Shown here: one piece after another, positions 41,299 through 52,712 of the stretch
Layout: each line of letters starts with the position of its first letter
Position numbering within the stretch: the first letter of the stretch is position 1
DNA from: Aquimonas sp.
Lineage (GTDB): Bacteria > Pseudomonadota > Gammaproteobacteria > Xanthomonadales > Xanthomonadaceae
Assembly: GCA_022241605.1 (NCBI GenBank)
Contig: JAKOMQ010000003.1
Span: 100,412 to 164,411, forward strand
DNA: 64,000 nucleotides
Direction of reading: 5' to 3'
Translations under genes and position numbers: made by a program
The notes under the pieces: model-generated
What the model was told of the DNA's origin: nothing
What the model saw: the letters and a program-made list of their open reading frames with translations, nothing else
The model's database searches: none

Positions 41299-42215
41299 GC
41301 CATCTGCTGCCGCCGTTGAAGCCGATTCCGCTCAAGGAGCGGCTGTCCATCCTGTTCGTCAGCAAGGGCCAGCTCGATGTGCTCGACGGCGCCTTCGTGC
41401 TGGTCGACAAGACCGGCGTGCGCAAGCACATCCCCATCGGTGGCGTCGCCTGCCTGATGCTTGAGGTAGGCACCCGCATCTCGCATGCCGCCGTGCGCCT
41501 CGCCGCCCAGGTCGGCACCCTGCTGGTGTGGGTGGGCGAGGCCGGTGTGCGCTTCTACTCGGCCGGCCAGCCCGGCGGCGCGCGTTCGGACCGCCTGCTG
41601 TATCAGGCGGCGCTGGCCTTGGATGAGAACGCGCGCCTCAAGGTGGTTCGGGCGATGTACAAACGCCGCTTCGGCGAAGAGCCGCCGCAGCGGCGAAGTG
41701 TGGAGCAGTTGCGCGGCATCGAAGGCGCACGTGTGCGTGAAACCTACAAGCTGCTGGCACGCAAGTTCGGCGTCGAGTGGAAGCGGCGCGACTACGATGT
41801 GGATGCCTGGAGCGGCGGTGACTTGCCCAATCGCTGTCTGTCTGCAGCCACTTCATGCCTATACGGAATCAGCGAAGCAGCGGTGCTGGCGGCCGGCTAT
41901 GCACCCGCAGTGGGCTTTATCCACACCGGCAAGCCGCTGTCCTTCGTCTACGATGTCGCCGACATCTACAAGTTCGAAACTGTTGTGCCGGTGGCCTTTC
42001 AGGTGGCTGCGCGCGCGCCTGACAACCCCGAACAGATGGTGCGCCTGCAATGCCGCGACGTGTTCCGCAAAACCCGCCTGCTCGAGCGCATCATCCCCGA
42101 CATCGAAGACATCCTCGCGGCCGGCGAACTGAGCCCGCCGCAGCCCAACCCGGATCAACTCGAACCGGCGATTCCAAACCCGGAATCGCTCGGCGACCCC
42201 GGCCATCGGGGCTGA
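41295..42215 (+). CDS. cas1: Cas1e integrase
   Basis: The product is 306 residues. Catalytic residues are E143 (G-I-E-G), H210 (F-I-H-T-G), and D220/D223 (V-Y-D-V-A-D), each shifted by two from E. coli Cas1 E141/H208/D218/D221. The length also agrees with E. coli Cas1. With Cas2 it integrates new spacers at the leader end. The start overlaps the toxin stop, so its translation probably depends on the toxin-antitoxin transcript. The C-terminal tail is proline-rich. Confidence 0.95.
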   Translation: MSHLLPPLKPIPLKERLSILFVSKGQLDVLDGAFVLVDKTGVRKHIPIGGVACLMLEVGTRISHAAVRLAAQVGTLLVWVGEAGVRFYSAGQPGGARSDRLLYQAALALDENARLKVVRAMYKRRFGEEPPQRRSVEQLRGIEGARVRETYKLLARKFGVEWKRRDYDVDAWSGGDLPNRCLSAATSCLYGISEAAVLAAGYAPAVGFIHTGKPLSFVYDVADIYKFETVVPVAFQVAARAPDNPEQMVRLQCRDVFRKTRLLERIIPDIEDILAAGELSPPQPNPDQLEPAIPNPESLGDPGHRG

Positions 42216-42521
<306 letters not shown>

Positions 42522-42635
42522 CTCTGCCGTGATCTCTGAAAACAGAGTGCTTCAACACCAACACCAGGCCCCGTTCAGCTTGGTAGAATCCGGCCAGCTT
42601 CAGAAGGCCTGAATTTTCAGAGGGTTGGAAGAAGT
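42522..42635 (+). promoter_or_regulatory. CRISPR leader
   Basis: These 114 bases lie between cas2 and the first repeat and are more AT-rich than the surroundings. CTCTG-AAAA-CAGAG near 42534-42547 is a short perfect hairpin. TTGGTAGAAT near 42579-42588 contains a possible -10-like TAGAAT, with no certain -35. I could not find a convincing IHF consensus. Repeats beside it are perfect while those at the far end are decayed, which supports this being the leader end. Confidence 0.75.
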
Positions 42636-45600
42636 CCGTTCCCCGCATGCGCGGGGATGCACCGCACGTTGCCTTCCTCAATCAGCTCAATGCGCCCCGT
42701 TCCCCGCATGCGCGGGGATGCACCGCCGGGCCTTGCTTGGGTCTACTGGTCTACCTACCGTTCCCCGCATGCGCGGGGATGCACCGTGGTTCTGCGACGC
42801 GCTGTAGACCATCCCGCCCCGTTCCCCGCATGCGCGGGGATGCACCGCCATTGGCTTTGAGCATCACCAACGCATATCTCCGTTCCCCGCATGCGCGGGG
42901 ATGCACCGCGCTGGGCTGTGGCTTCGATCCACGACATGGCCCGTTCCCCGCATGCGCGGGGATGCACCGATCGAATTCCTGTGGACAGTCCTCCCCAACA
43001 CCCGTTCCCCGCATGCGCGGGGATGCACCGTTCGGGAACAGTTCCGTCTGCAGGAGCTGCACCCGTTCCCCGCATGCGCGGGGATGCACCGACCCGCGAG
43101 ATTGTCTGCCTGGTGCTGTGGGGCCGTTCCCCGCATGCGCGGGGATGCACCGCCGGCGATGTCATCGACGAGGGACTGCGCCGCCCGTTCCCCGCATGCG
43201 CGGGGATGCACCGATCGCCGACCCGGCAGGCTGTGAGGACGCGCGCCGTTCCCCGCATGCGCGGGGATGCACCGACCTTGTGCAAGAGCTTCGCGACGAA
43301 CTAGACCCGTTCCCCGCATGCGCGGGGATGCACCGCCACCGCTGTCGATCGCGCCGACGTCGTACCACCGTTCCCCGCATGCGCGGGGATGCACCGTCTC
43401 AAACTGAACCCCAAAGCGAGACTTTTTGCCGTTCCCCGCATGCGCGGGGATGCACCGCCTACCAGGAGTGGCAGCTGCTGCGCCTGCAGCCGTTCCCCGC
43501 ATGCGCGGGGATGCACCGTCCAGCTTGAGCATGGTGAGCGTTGGCATAACCCGTTCCCCGCATGCGCGGGGATGCACCGCGCAGCAGGTTGCCGGTGCCC
43601 CAGCCGCTGCCCCGTTCCCCGCATGCGCGGGGATGCACCGCGACGGTGCCCGACTGGATCGAAGCGTTCACCCCGTTCCCCGCATGCGCGGGGATGCACC
43701 GGGCCTATCCCGAAAACATCTTTGGCCTGTATCCCGTTCCCCGCATGCGCGGGGATGCACCGGCCTCAGCAGCCTGTGGGACGGGCGGCATGAACCGTTC
43801 CCCGCATGCGCGGGGATGCACCGTCCCGGCAAATGGCCCGCTGGACCGGCACGCGCCGTTCCCCGCATGCGCGGGGATGCACCGCTGGCGGCGCTCACCA
43901 GCACATCGAGCCGCGACCGTTCCCCGCATGCGCGGGGATGCACCGGTGCCGTCGTCCCACGGACCCTTGCCTTCGTCCCGTTCCCCGCATGCGCGGGGAT
44001 GCACCGAACTTGCGGAGCGACACCGCGCCGTTGACGCGCCGTTCCCCGCATGCGCGGGGATGCACCGCTCACTCACGCGCTCGCTGAGATCCACCAGCAC
44101 CGTTCCCCGCATGCGCGGGGATGCACCGGACACGCCGCCGCCGTTGGCAGTGGTGGGCAGCCGTTCCCCGCATGCGCGGGGATGCACCGTGGGCCAGCGT
44201 CTCCCCGCTGTTCTCGTAGGCCCGTTCCCCGCATGCGCGGGGATGCACCGCTCCTGCATTGGGTGCCGCTGTCGCCCCAGAACCGTTCCCCGCATGCGCG
44301 GGGATGCACCGTAGACCGGGCGGGTGATGATCAGCGGCTCAGGCCGTTCCCCGCATGCGCGGGGATGCACCGCTTGCGGAGGCTTCTCGATGCCTCGGAA
44401 TCGTCCGTTCCCCGCATGCGCGGGGATGCACCGAGTAGGAGCACAGCAGTATCCCGTCCTGCCAGCCCGTTCCCCGCATGCGCGGGGATGCACCGCGATC
44501 GGCGCTCACCCGCTTTAGGTCCTGCGCCCGTTCCCCGCATGCGCGGGGATGCACCGAACGAGATTGGCTCGAAGGCCGGACACGCAGACCGTTCCCCGCA
44601 TGCGCGGGGATGCACCGGTTGGACACACCGTCAATAGGGGTTGGACATGCCGTTCCCCGCATGCGCGGGGATGCACCGCTGCGCAGGGTGGCCGCGTCGC
44701 GGTTGACAATCCGTTCCCCGCATGCGCGGGGATGCACCGCATCGCAACCGGCGCACCCGGGCCGTGGATGCCCGTTCCCCGCATGCGCGGGGATGCACCG
44801 ACATTGACGGGCAAAGAGGCAGCGCGCAATTCCCGTTCCCCGCATGCGCGGGGATGCACCGGTCGACCCCGCATGACCACCGACCAGCCCCTGCCGTTCC
44901 CCGCATGCGCGGGGATGCACCGGCTACCTCGGCGGCGGTGCCGGCTGCAACCGTCCCGTTCCCCGCATGCGCGGGGATGCACCGACCACGCCCACACCCA
45001 CCCCCGCGAGCGCGGGCCGTTCCCCGCATGCGCGGGGATGCACCGCGCCTGCCGATCCTAGATGCCAGTGTGGCGGACCGTTCCCCGCATGCGCGGGGAT
45101 GCACCCTGATCAGTGACGTGACACCGCAGATTGCGTGGCCGTTCCCCGCATGCGCGGGGATGCACCGTGCTGGGGCGATCCGGCAGCCCGCACCGACGCC
45201 CGTTCCCCGCATGCGCGGGGATGCACCGACCGGAAAGACCGACCCGCAGGCCGGGCGCCGCCGTTCCCCGCATGCGCGGGGATGCACCGGGTGGAGTGCG
45301 AGCAATGAGCCGCACCGACGCCCGTTCCCCGCATGCGCGGGGATGCACCGATGAAATGGTTGCCAGTCTTGCGAGACTGGATCCGTTCCCCGCATGCGCG
45401 GGGATGCACCGACAGAGGTGGGGCCCGCGAATGCGGAGAGCAGCCGTTCCCCGCATGCGCGGGGATGCACCGTATCGCGAGATTCCGCACGCTGTCTTGA
45501 CAGACCGTTCCCCGCATGCGCGGGGATGCACCGTGGCCCACGGGTGTCCGGCGTCATGCTGGAGACCGTTCCCCGCATGCGCGGGGATGCACCGTGCTTC

Positions 45601-48600
45601 GCCTTCGGCGCGCACGGCGACACGGTCCGTTCCCCGCATGCGCGGGGATGCACCGAGAGGCACCCACACCACCCATATTTTCAGACACCGTTCCCCGCAT
45701 GCGCGGGGATGCACCGTGGCGCGACAACGACCCCGCCACCATCACCCACCGTTCCCCGCATGCGCGGGGATGCACCGCGCCAGGTGTGCTGGTGAACTGG
45801 ATGCGCCAGCCGTTCCCCGCATGCGCGGGGATGCACCGCCAGCCAGGATTCATCCTCGTCCGGCCACTGTCCGTTCCCCGCATGCGCGGGGATGCACCGC
45901 CGTGCGGGCTCGCCATGACAGGGTGAGCGAACCGTTCCCCGCATGCGCGGGGATGCACCGGCGAGCCTATGGGCTTTGGGGAGGACGTTGGTCCGTTCCC
46001 CGCATGCGCGGGGATGCACCGTGCTGCGGGCGTAGTGGACGCTTCGCTCGACGCCGTTCCCCGCAGGCGCGGGGATGCACCGCCAGTGAGCCAGGCCCCT
46101 CGGGGCCGGGCTCCCCGTTCCCCGCATGCGCGGGGATGCACCGTCGGGCAGCACCATCACGGTCACCGCGGCGCACCGTTCCCCGCATGCGCGGGGATGC
46201 ACCGGTGGTGCAGCGCGCCCGGGCCACGCTTGGGCGCCGTTCCCCGCATGCGCGGGGATGCACCGTATTACGGCACCGTTCCGCTGGGCGTGAATGCCCG
46301 TTCCCCGCATGCGCGGGGATGCACCGGCGCCCCGGCAGCGATCAGGCCGTGAGGCACACCGTTCCCCGCATGCGCGGGGATGCACCGGCAGCATGAGGTA
46401 GACGTCCTGGATGGGCACGCCGTTCCCCGCATGCGCGGGGATGCACCGTTGACGTGATTTCGCCTGAACGGATCTGGCACCCGTTCCCCGCATGCGCGGG
46501 GATGCACCGTAGTCACCCACGACACCGACGGCACCAGCCTGCCGTTCCCCGCATGCGCGGGGATGCACCGGCAAACGCCCGCCAATACGACATGCCTACG
46601 CCCCGTTCCCCGCATGCGCGGGGATGCACCGGACCTGAGCGACGAATGGTTCAAGCAGATGGCCCGTTCCCCGCATGCGCGGGGATGCACCGGACCTGAG
46701 CGACGAATGGTTCAAGCAGATGGCCCGTTCCCCGCATGCGCGGGGATGCACCGTATCTGAACCTCGCGACCGAAGGCGCGATCGTCCGTTCCCCGCATGC
46801 GCGGGGATGCACCGCCGCATGGGCCGAGGGCCGGCGCGCCGCCGAGCCGTTCCCCGCATGCGCGGGGATGCACCGCCATGAACACATCAGCTGTCAATCC
46901 GGCACGCCCGTTCCCCGCATGCGCGGGGATGCACCGACCAGCCGTCGCCGCTGGCGGCGATGCTGGACCCGTTCCCCGCATGCGCGGGGATGCACCGACC
47001 TGTTTCGGCGGATGCTGACAGACCTTGTTCCGTTCCCCGCATGCGCGGGGATGCACCGCGAATTCGCCAGAAAAACCAAAGCCGGCGAGGCCGTTCCCCG
47101 CATGCGCGGGGATGCACCGGCGTGACCGGCAGCGTGGCGTTCTACCTCAACCCGTTCCCCGCATGCGCGGGGATGCACCGGGCTCGCGGGGCAGCTCGTG
47201 CGCTGGGGGGAGCCGTTCCCCGCATGCGCGGGGATGCACCGCGCCTGCGTTGCCTGCTCTGCAGCCGCTCCGGCCGTTCCCCGCATGCGCGGGGATGCAC
47301 CGCTGGTAATCATCCCGCCGCGGCGGTCGATTAGGCCGTTCCCCGCATGCGCGGGGATGCACCGGCTTGCCAGTGTCGAGCCCATAGCGCGGATATCCGT
47401 TCCCCGCATGCGCGGGGATGCACCGTAACTCTGAGGCTTGAACCCGACTGTCGTGGGCCGTTCCCCGCATGCGCGGGGATGCACCGCGCTGCTGTTCCTC
47501 GTCGACCGTGGCCTGGGTCCGTTCCCCGCATGCGCGGGGATGCACCGATGAACAGCAGGTAGTCCGCATGTAGGCCAGCCCGTTCCCCGCATGCGCGGGG
47601 ATGCACCGACAGGGTGAGCGAACGTCAGCGCCAGCGCATCCCGTTCCCCGCATGCGCGGGGATGCACCGGTCATCTCCAGGGATTCGGTGAGTTCGCGCA
47701 CCCGTTCCCCGCATGCGCGGGGATGCACCGGCCGGCTGCAGGTGCAGCCCTGCGTTGCGCACCCGTTCCCCGCATGCGCGGGGATGCACCGCGCTTCGCC
47801 AGCCCCTTGAGGCCCTTGCTGATCCGTTCCCCGCATGCGCGGGGATGCACCGCGTGGTCCGGCAGCGGCTCACCGCCGCGTCGACCGTTCCCCGCATGCG
47901 CGGGGATGCACCGCCCCCTGGCACCTGCAGGGTTCTGCGCCGGGACCGTTCCCCGCATGCGCGGGGATGCACCCAGATCCTCGGCCGGCCTCATGCCGCA
48001 CGCCCCCCGTTCCCCGCATGCGCGGGGATGCACCGAGGTTCAGGGGGTTCAGGTTCATGGCGGCCTCCCGTTCCCCGCATGCGCGGGGATGCACCGAGCG
48101 GTCATTTGATCGCGCGACCCTGCAGATTCCGTTCCCCGCATGCGCGGGGATGCACCGACGATCATGCCCGCGCCGTTCTGGAGCCCAGACCGTTCCCCGC
48201 ATGCGCGGGGATGCACCGGGTAGTTGGTTCGGGTGGAGCATTGGCGATTCCCGTTCCCCGCATGCGCGGGGATGCACCGGCGTTTTCGGGCGTCGATCGA
48301 TACCCCTGCTCCCGTTCCCCGCATGCGCGGGGATGCACCAACCGGCCGCGCTGGACCGGTGCTTTTGACCACCCGTTCCCCGCATGCGCGGGGATGCACC
48401 GCGGGTGGACTTCAGCGCGGAGTGATAGCGGGCCCGTTCCCCGCATGCGCGGGGATGCACCGGAACGCAGCGCGCACCGAACGGCACACCGCATCCGTTC
48501 CCCGCATGCGCGGGGATGCACCGCCGAGGCCGCCATCTTCCAGTTCGAGGAAGGCCCGTTCCCCGCATGCGCGGGGATGCACCGACCCTGTGCATATGGA

Positions 48601-51600
48601 CGATTCTTCGGTTTGGCCGTTCCCCGCATGCGCGGGGATGCACCGATCGTTGATCAAAGAGGGCTCCGAGCTGTGCCCCGTTCCCCGCATGCGCGGGGAT
48701 GCACCGATTGTCCAGGGCTTTGCGCGCCGCGCCGCTGGCCGTTCCCCGCATGCGCGGGGATGCACCGGACCGTCGCCGATTGAGCGGCGACAGGCTGTTC
48801 CGTTCCCCGCATGCGCGGGGATGCACCGAAGGAAATTGGCTGTGTGTGCTGCTGGCTGCACCGTTCCCCGCATGCGCGGGGATGCACCGATCCATCACCT
48901 GCTTCTTGGCTTCATCTAGCGCCGTTCCCCGCATGCGCGGGGATGCACCGCATAGGGCTATTTTCGTTCCGCTGTCCGTCGCCCGTTCCCCGCATGCGCG
49001 GGGATGCACCGCAGTGCTTCCTCCGCCCCCTCTGCTGCAGACGCCGTTCCCCGCATGCGCGGGGATGCACCGAGTCGGCAGACTGGACCCTCGAATATCG
49101 AGACCCGTTCCCCGCATGCGCGGGGATGCACCATCCGTACGCCGCGCAGTGGCTGCGCAACCTGACCGTTCCCCGCATGCGCGGGGATGCACCGGCAAGC
49201 AGGCCGAGCGAGAGCTTCAGGCCGTTCCGTTCCCCGCATGCGCGGGGATGCACCGACGCGACTGCTGACCGTGCAAGGCATGACCGCCCGTTCCCCGCAT
49301 GCGCGGGGATGCACCGCTCTCGGTGATCTGGGCGGCGTAGGTGAGCGCCCGTTCCCCGCATGCGCGGGGATGCACCGGCCCGGGAATACCTCGAAAACAT
49401 GCCGCGCATCCGTTCCCCGCATGCGCGGGGATGCACCGTACGTGCGCGTGACAGTGGCCTGCGGATTCGACCGTTCCCCGCATGCGCGGGGATGCACCGG
49501 TGTGCCCGGTGTTGAGCGCCCACTGGAACAGCCGTTCCCCGCATGCGCGGGGATGCACCGCGGTAGAGTTGCCCTGGGGCACGGCCGAGCCCCCGTTCCC
49601 CGCATGCGCGGGGATGCACCGAATGGGGCAGGGCGGTCAACGGCCTGAGCGATCCGTTCCCCGCATGCGCGGGGATGCACCGCTCAGCAGGCCCTGCTGG
49701 ATCGTCTGCGGGTACCGTTCCCCGCATGCGCGGGGATGCACCGCCCGGGTCCGCCCGCAGCGCGCCGGTGCCATCCCGTTCCCCGCATGCGCGGGGATGC
49801 ACCGCCTGCACCACGCAAGAGAAGCGCACCGTGCCCCCGTTCCCCGCATGCGCGGGGATGCACCGAACTTGCGCAGGCTCACCGCGCCGTTGACGCGCCG
49901 TTCCCCGCATGCGCGGGGATGCACCGACGCGGAGCTGCCGGCGATCGAGGCGCGCAGACCGTTCCCCGCATGCGCGGGGATGCACCGATCGCCGCACGCA
50001 GGCGGTCGACTGCGGCCTTCCGTTCCCCGCATGCGCGGGGATGCACCGCAGAAATGAACCAGATCGTCACGGCCACATACCCGTTCCCCGCATGCGCGGG
50101 GATGCACCGCAGTTCGGGTTCACGTACTGCGAGCGCGAGCGCCGTTCCCCGCATGCGCGGGGATGCACCGCCTGCCTTGCCGCTGCGCGTCGTCGATTCG
50201 GCCCGTTCCCCGCATGCGCGGGGATGCACCGTACGGTTCCACCGTATTTGACAGAGCCCGCCCCCGTTCCCCGCATGCGCGGGGATGCACCGTCCCCGTA
50301 TGCCACAGCCATCGACGTATGGCACCGTTCCCCGCATGCGCGGGGATGCACCGCCGAGCGGGCTCTCGCTGGCGGGTGAGATTTCCCGTTCCCCGCATGC
50401 GCGGGGATGCACCGCTCACCAGCCAGCCTGTGCTGCTGGTGGCGCTCCGTTCCCCGCATGCGCGGGGATGCACCGGCGCCGTCCGTCAGGTCTGCCAGCA
50501 CGTACCGCCGTTCCCCGCATGCGCGGGGATGCACCGTCCATCGCAGGTCGTGGGCGTGGTGGCCCGTCCCCGTTCCCCGCATGCGCGGGGATGCACCGGG
50601 TACGAGGCGGCAATAGCGGCGATGCTGGAGCCGTTCCCCGCATGCGCGGGGATGCACCGAGACACTTCATATGCGCTCTCGCCGTGCGTGGCCCGTTCCC
50701 CGCATGCGCGGGGATGCACCGCGCTGGCTGAGTTCGTGCGGGCGAATGAGGTACCGTTCCCCGCATGCGCGGGGATGCACCGGCGTGGAGTTGAAGGTCG
50801 GCGGCGAAGGCATGCCGTTCCCCGCATGCGCGGGGATGCACCGAACAACGCATTGCCGACTTGCGCGCCGAGTACCCGTTCCCCGCATGCGCGGGGATGC
50901 ACCGTCCAGCGCCGCGCTGATGGCGGCGGCGAAGGACCGTTCCCCGCATGCGCGGGGATGCACCGTCGTGGACGACGCCGCGCATCCGGCCGACCAGCCG
51001 TTCCCCGCATGCGCGGGGATGCACCGCCGGGGATTCGGTGGTCGCGGCGATCCGGGCCCCGTTCCCCGCATGCGCGGGGATGCACCGGAACAGATTCATC
51101 GCGCGATTCGGTCGATGCGCCGTTCCCCGCATGCGCGGGGATGCACCGTCCACTGCCCGCAGCCGCAGCAGGACAGCCAGCCGTTCCCCGCATGCGCGGG
51201 GATGCACCGCTGGGCGTCACGCCGTCGCGCTTGTTGTGCCACCGTTCCCCGCATGCGCGGGGATGCACCGCGTCAGACATGCCAGTCGGAGGAACCCTAG
51301 TCCCGTTCCCCGCATGCGCGGGGATGCACCGACCTGGCGCGCGCGCTGCAGGTTTCGACTATGCCGTTCCCCGCATGCGCGGGGATGCACCGATGATCGA
51401 GCTTGACGTGCAGGGCGTGCTGGACCGTTCCCCGCATGCGCGGGGATGCACCGCACCTGCAGCGCATCGTGCTGTTGATGCTCATCCGTTCCCCGCATGC
51501 GCGGGGACGCACCGTGCCGGACTTCGAGCCGATCGCGATCCCGCCGCGGTTCCCCCCGTGCGCGGGGATGCAACGCCCTGGAACAGGGCCGTGATCAGAG

Positions 51601-51697
51601 CATTGGTCCGTCCCCCGCATGCGCGGGGATGCACCGGCGCGTGGGGCGGTTGCTCTGGCGCCGAGGGTCCTTTCCCCGCATGCGCGGGGATGCACCG
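42636..51697 (+). CRISPR. Type I-E CRISPR array, 149 repeats and 148 spacers
   Basis: The repeat is 29 bases: CCGT, the hairpin TTCCCCGC-AT-GCGCGGGGA, then TGCACCG. Spacers are 32 bases except five of 33 (spacers 30, 38, 77, 130 and 132), so the period is 61. I counted the spacers one by one, and the total length (148 x 61 + 5 between the first and last repeat starts) agrees. The interior is almost uniform. One internal repeat has T to G at 46066. Four repeats end in C or A instead of G (45106, 47974, 48340, 49133). The last four are decayed. Spacers 66 and 67 are identical. The cas genes directly upstream match type I-E. Confidence 0.99.
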
Positions 51698-52105
51698 TCG
51701 TAGTGGCTGTGCGTTCGTTGCTCTTGATCTTGGTCCCTGCAAAGGCAGGAATACGCTGCATAGCGAGCCAACCGCCGAGGCTTAGCTCAACCGCTCCCAG
51801 AACACCCCGAGATTCGTCGTTCACAAGACGCAGAAGCCAAGCACCTCCCGCCTTCGAATGAAGCGTCAGCTCTACTTTGGCAACACTCACTTGCGAGTTA
51901 GAGAGCAGCTGCGACGCGTCCAGGTCCTAACGTCCGGGAACGGTTTCGAGGTATGAGCTCGACGGTGCGACGCCCGCGTCGCAGTGCGTGGAGCAGGATA
52001 GCTCAGGGGTGCTGTGGCGGCAGGCGCGACGCGGTTTGGTGCGGAGGCCTCTTCGTGTCGCCCGCACCTAGCCGGGAGCCCGTGAGGGGATTAAGGCGCC
52101 CGCCG
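51698..52105. other. Region beyond the array's distal end; REP-like hairpin, no gene recognised
   Basis: CCTGC-AAAG-GCAGG at 51736-51749 is a short perfect hairpin of the type found in dispersed P-A-F-A-G-encoding repeats. A minus-strand frame from 51890 reads into the array and has no recognisable domain; it could be a remnant. I see no second cas cluster or anti-CRISPR gene here. The promoter side of nothing lies here, since rdgB ends at 52106 on the minus strand. Confidence 0.45.
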
Positions 52106-52708
52106 CTACCCGCCAGGCACCGCGCCAAGCTGACTGAGCAAGGCCGCCACCGCCCGCCCACGATGGCTGTCGCGGTGTTTTTCGGCCGGCGCCAGCTCCG
52201 CTGCGGACAGCCCCGAGGCCGGGTCCAGGAACGCCGGGTCGTAGCCGAAGCCGCCGCTGCCGCGCGGGGCGGGCAGGATGCGGCCGTGCCAGCGGCCTTC
52301 GGCGATCAGCGGTGCCGGATCCAGCGGGTGGCGGATCAGCGCGATCACGCTGATGAAGAAGGCGTCGCGCTGGCTGCCGTCGCGGCCGTCAAGCTCGCGC
52401 AGCAGCTTGGCGATGTTGGCGGGGTGGTCGCCGTGTTCGCCGGCATAGCGCGCGGAGTACAGGCCGGGCGCGCCGCCGAGGGCATCGACGCACAGGCCGG
52501 AGTCGTCGGCCAGCGCCGGCAGCCCGGAGGCTTCGCTCGCATGTCGGGCCTTGAGCAGGGCGTTCTCGACGAAGCTGAGCCCGGTTTCCTCGGGGTCGGC
52601 GATGCCGAGCTCGCCTTGGGCGATCAGCTCGAAGCCCTCGCTGCCGAGGATTTCGCGGAACTCGCGCAGCTTGCCGGCGTTGCCGCTGGCCAACACCAGC
52701 CGCTGCAT
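52106..52708 (-). CDS. rdgB: XTP/dITP pyrophosphatase (Ham1/RdgB)
   Basis: The product is 200 residues. L-V-L-A-S-G-N-A-G-K-L-R-E-F at the N terminus, S-F-V-E-N-A-L-L-K-A-R-H-A, A-D-D-S-G-L-C-V-D-A-L, and G-F-G-Y-D-P-A-F are the family motifs. It removes non-canonical purine triphosphates such as dITP and XTP from the pool. It follows rph on the same strand by four bases, a common pairing. Confidence 0.96.
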   Translation of the reverse strand: MQRLVLASGNAGKLREFREILGSEGFELIAQGELGIADPEETGLSFVENALLKARHASEASGLPALADDSGLCVDALGGAPGLYSARYAGEHGDHPANIAKLLRELDGRDGSQRDAFFISVIALIRHPLDPAPLIAEGRWHGRILPAPRGSGGFGYDPAFLDPASGLSAAELAPAEKHRDSHRGRAVAALLSQLGAVPGG

Positions 52709-52712
52709 GGGC

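Noticed and set aside
45170..45325. Spacers 42 and 44 ending in the same CCGCACCGACGC
   Set aside because: The 12-base match does not extend and frames disagree, so chance in GC-rich DNA is likely.
42625..51890. Dozens of long open frames on both strands with recurring H-A-R-G-C-T, P-A-C-A-G-M-H-R, R-M-R-G-D-A-P and P-R-A-C-G-E-R motifs
   Set aside because: They are translations of the CRISPR repeat. The 61-base period cycles through all three frames and the GC-rich repeat lacks stops. They are not proteins.
51700..51890. Minus-strand frame starting at 51890 as a possible gene
   Set aside because: Its frame continues into the array and it includes a REP-derived P-A-F-A-G segment; no domain or ribosome site supports it. 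At most it is a remnant.
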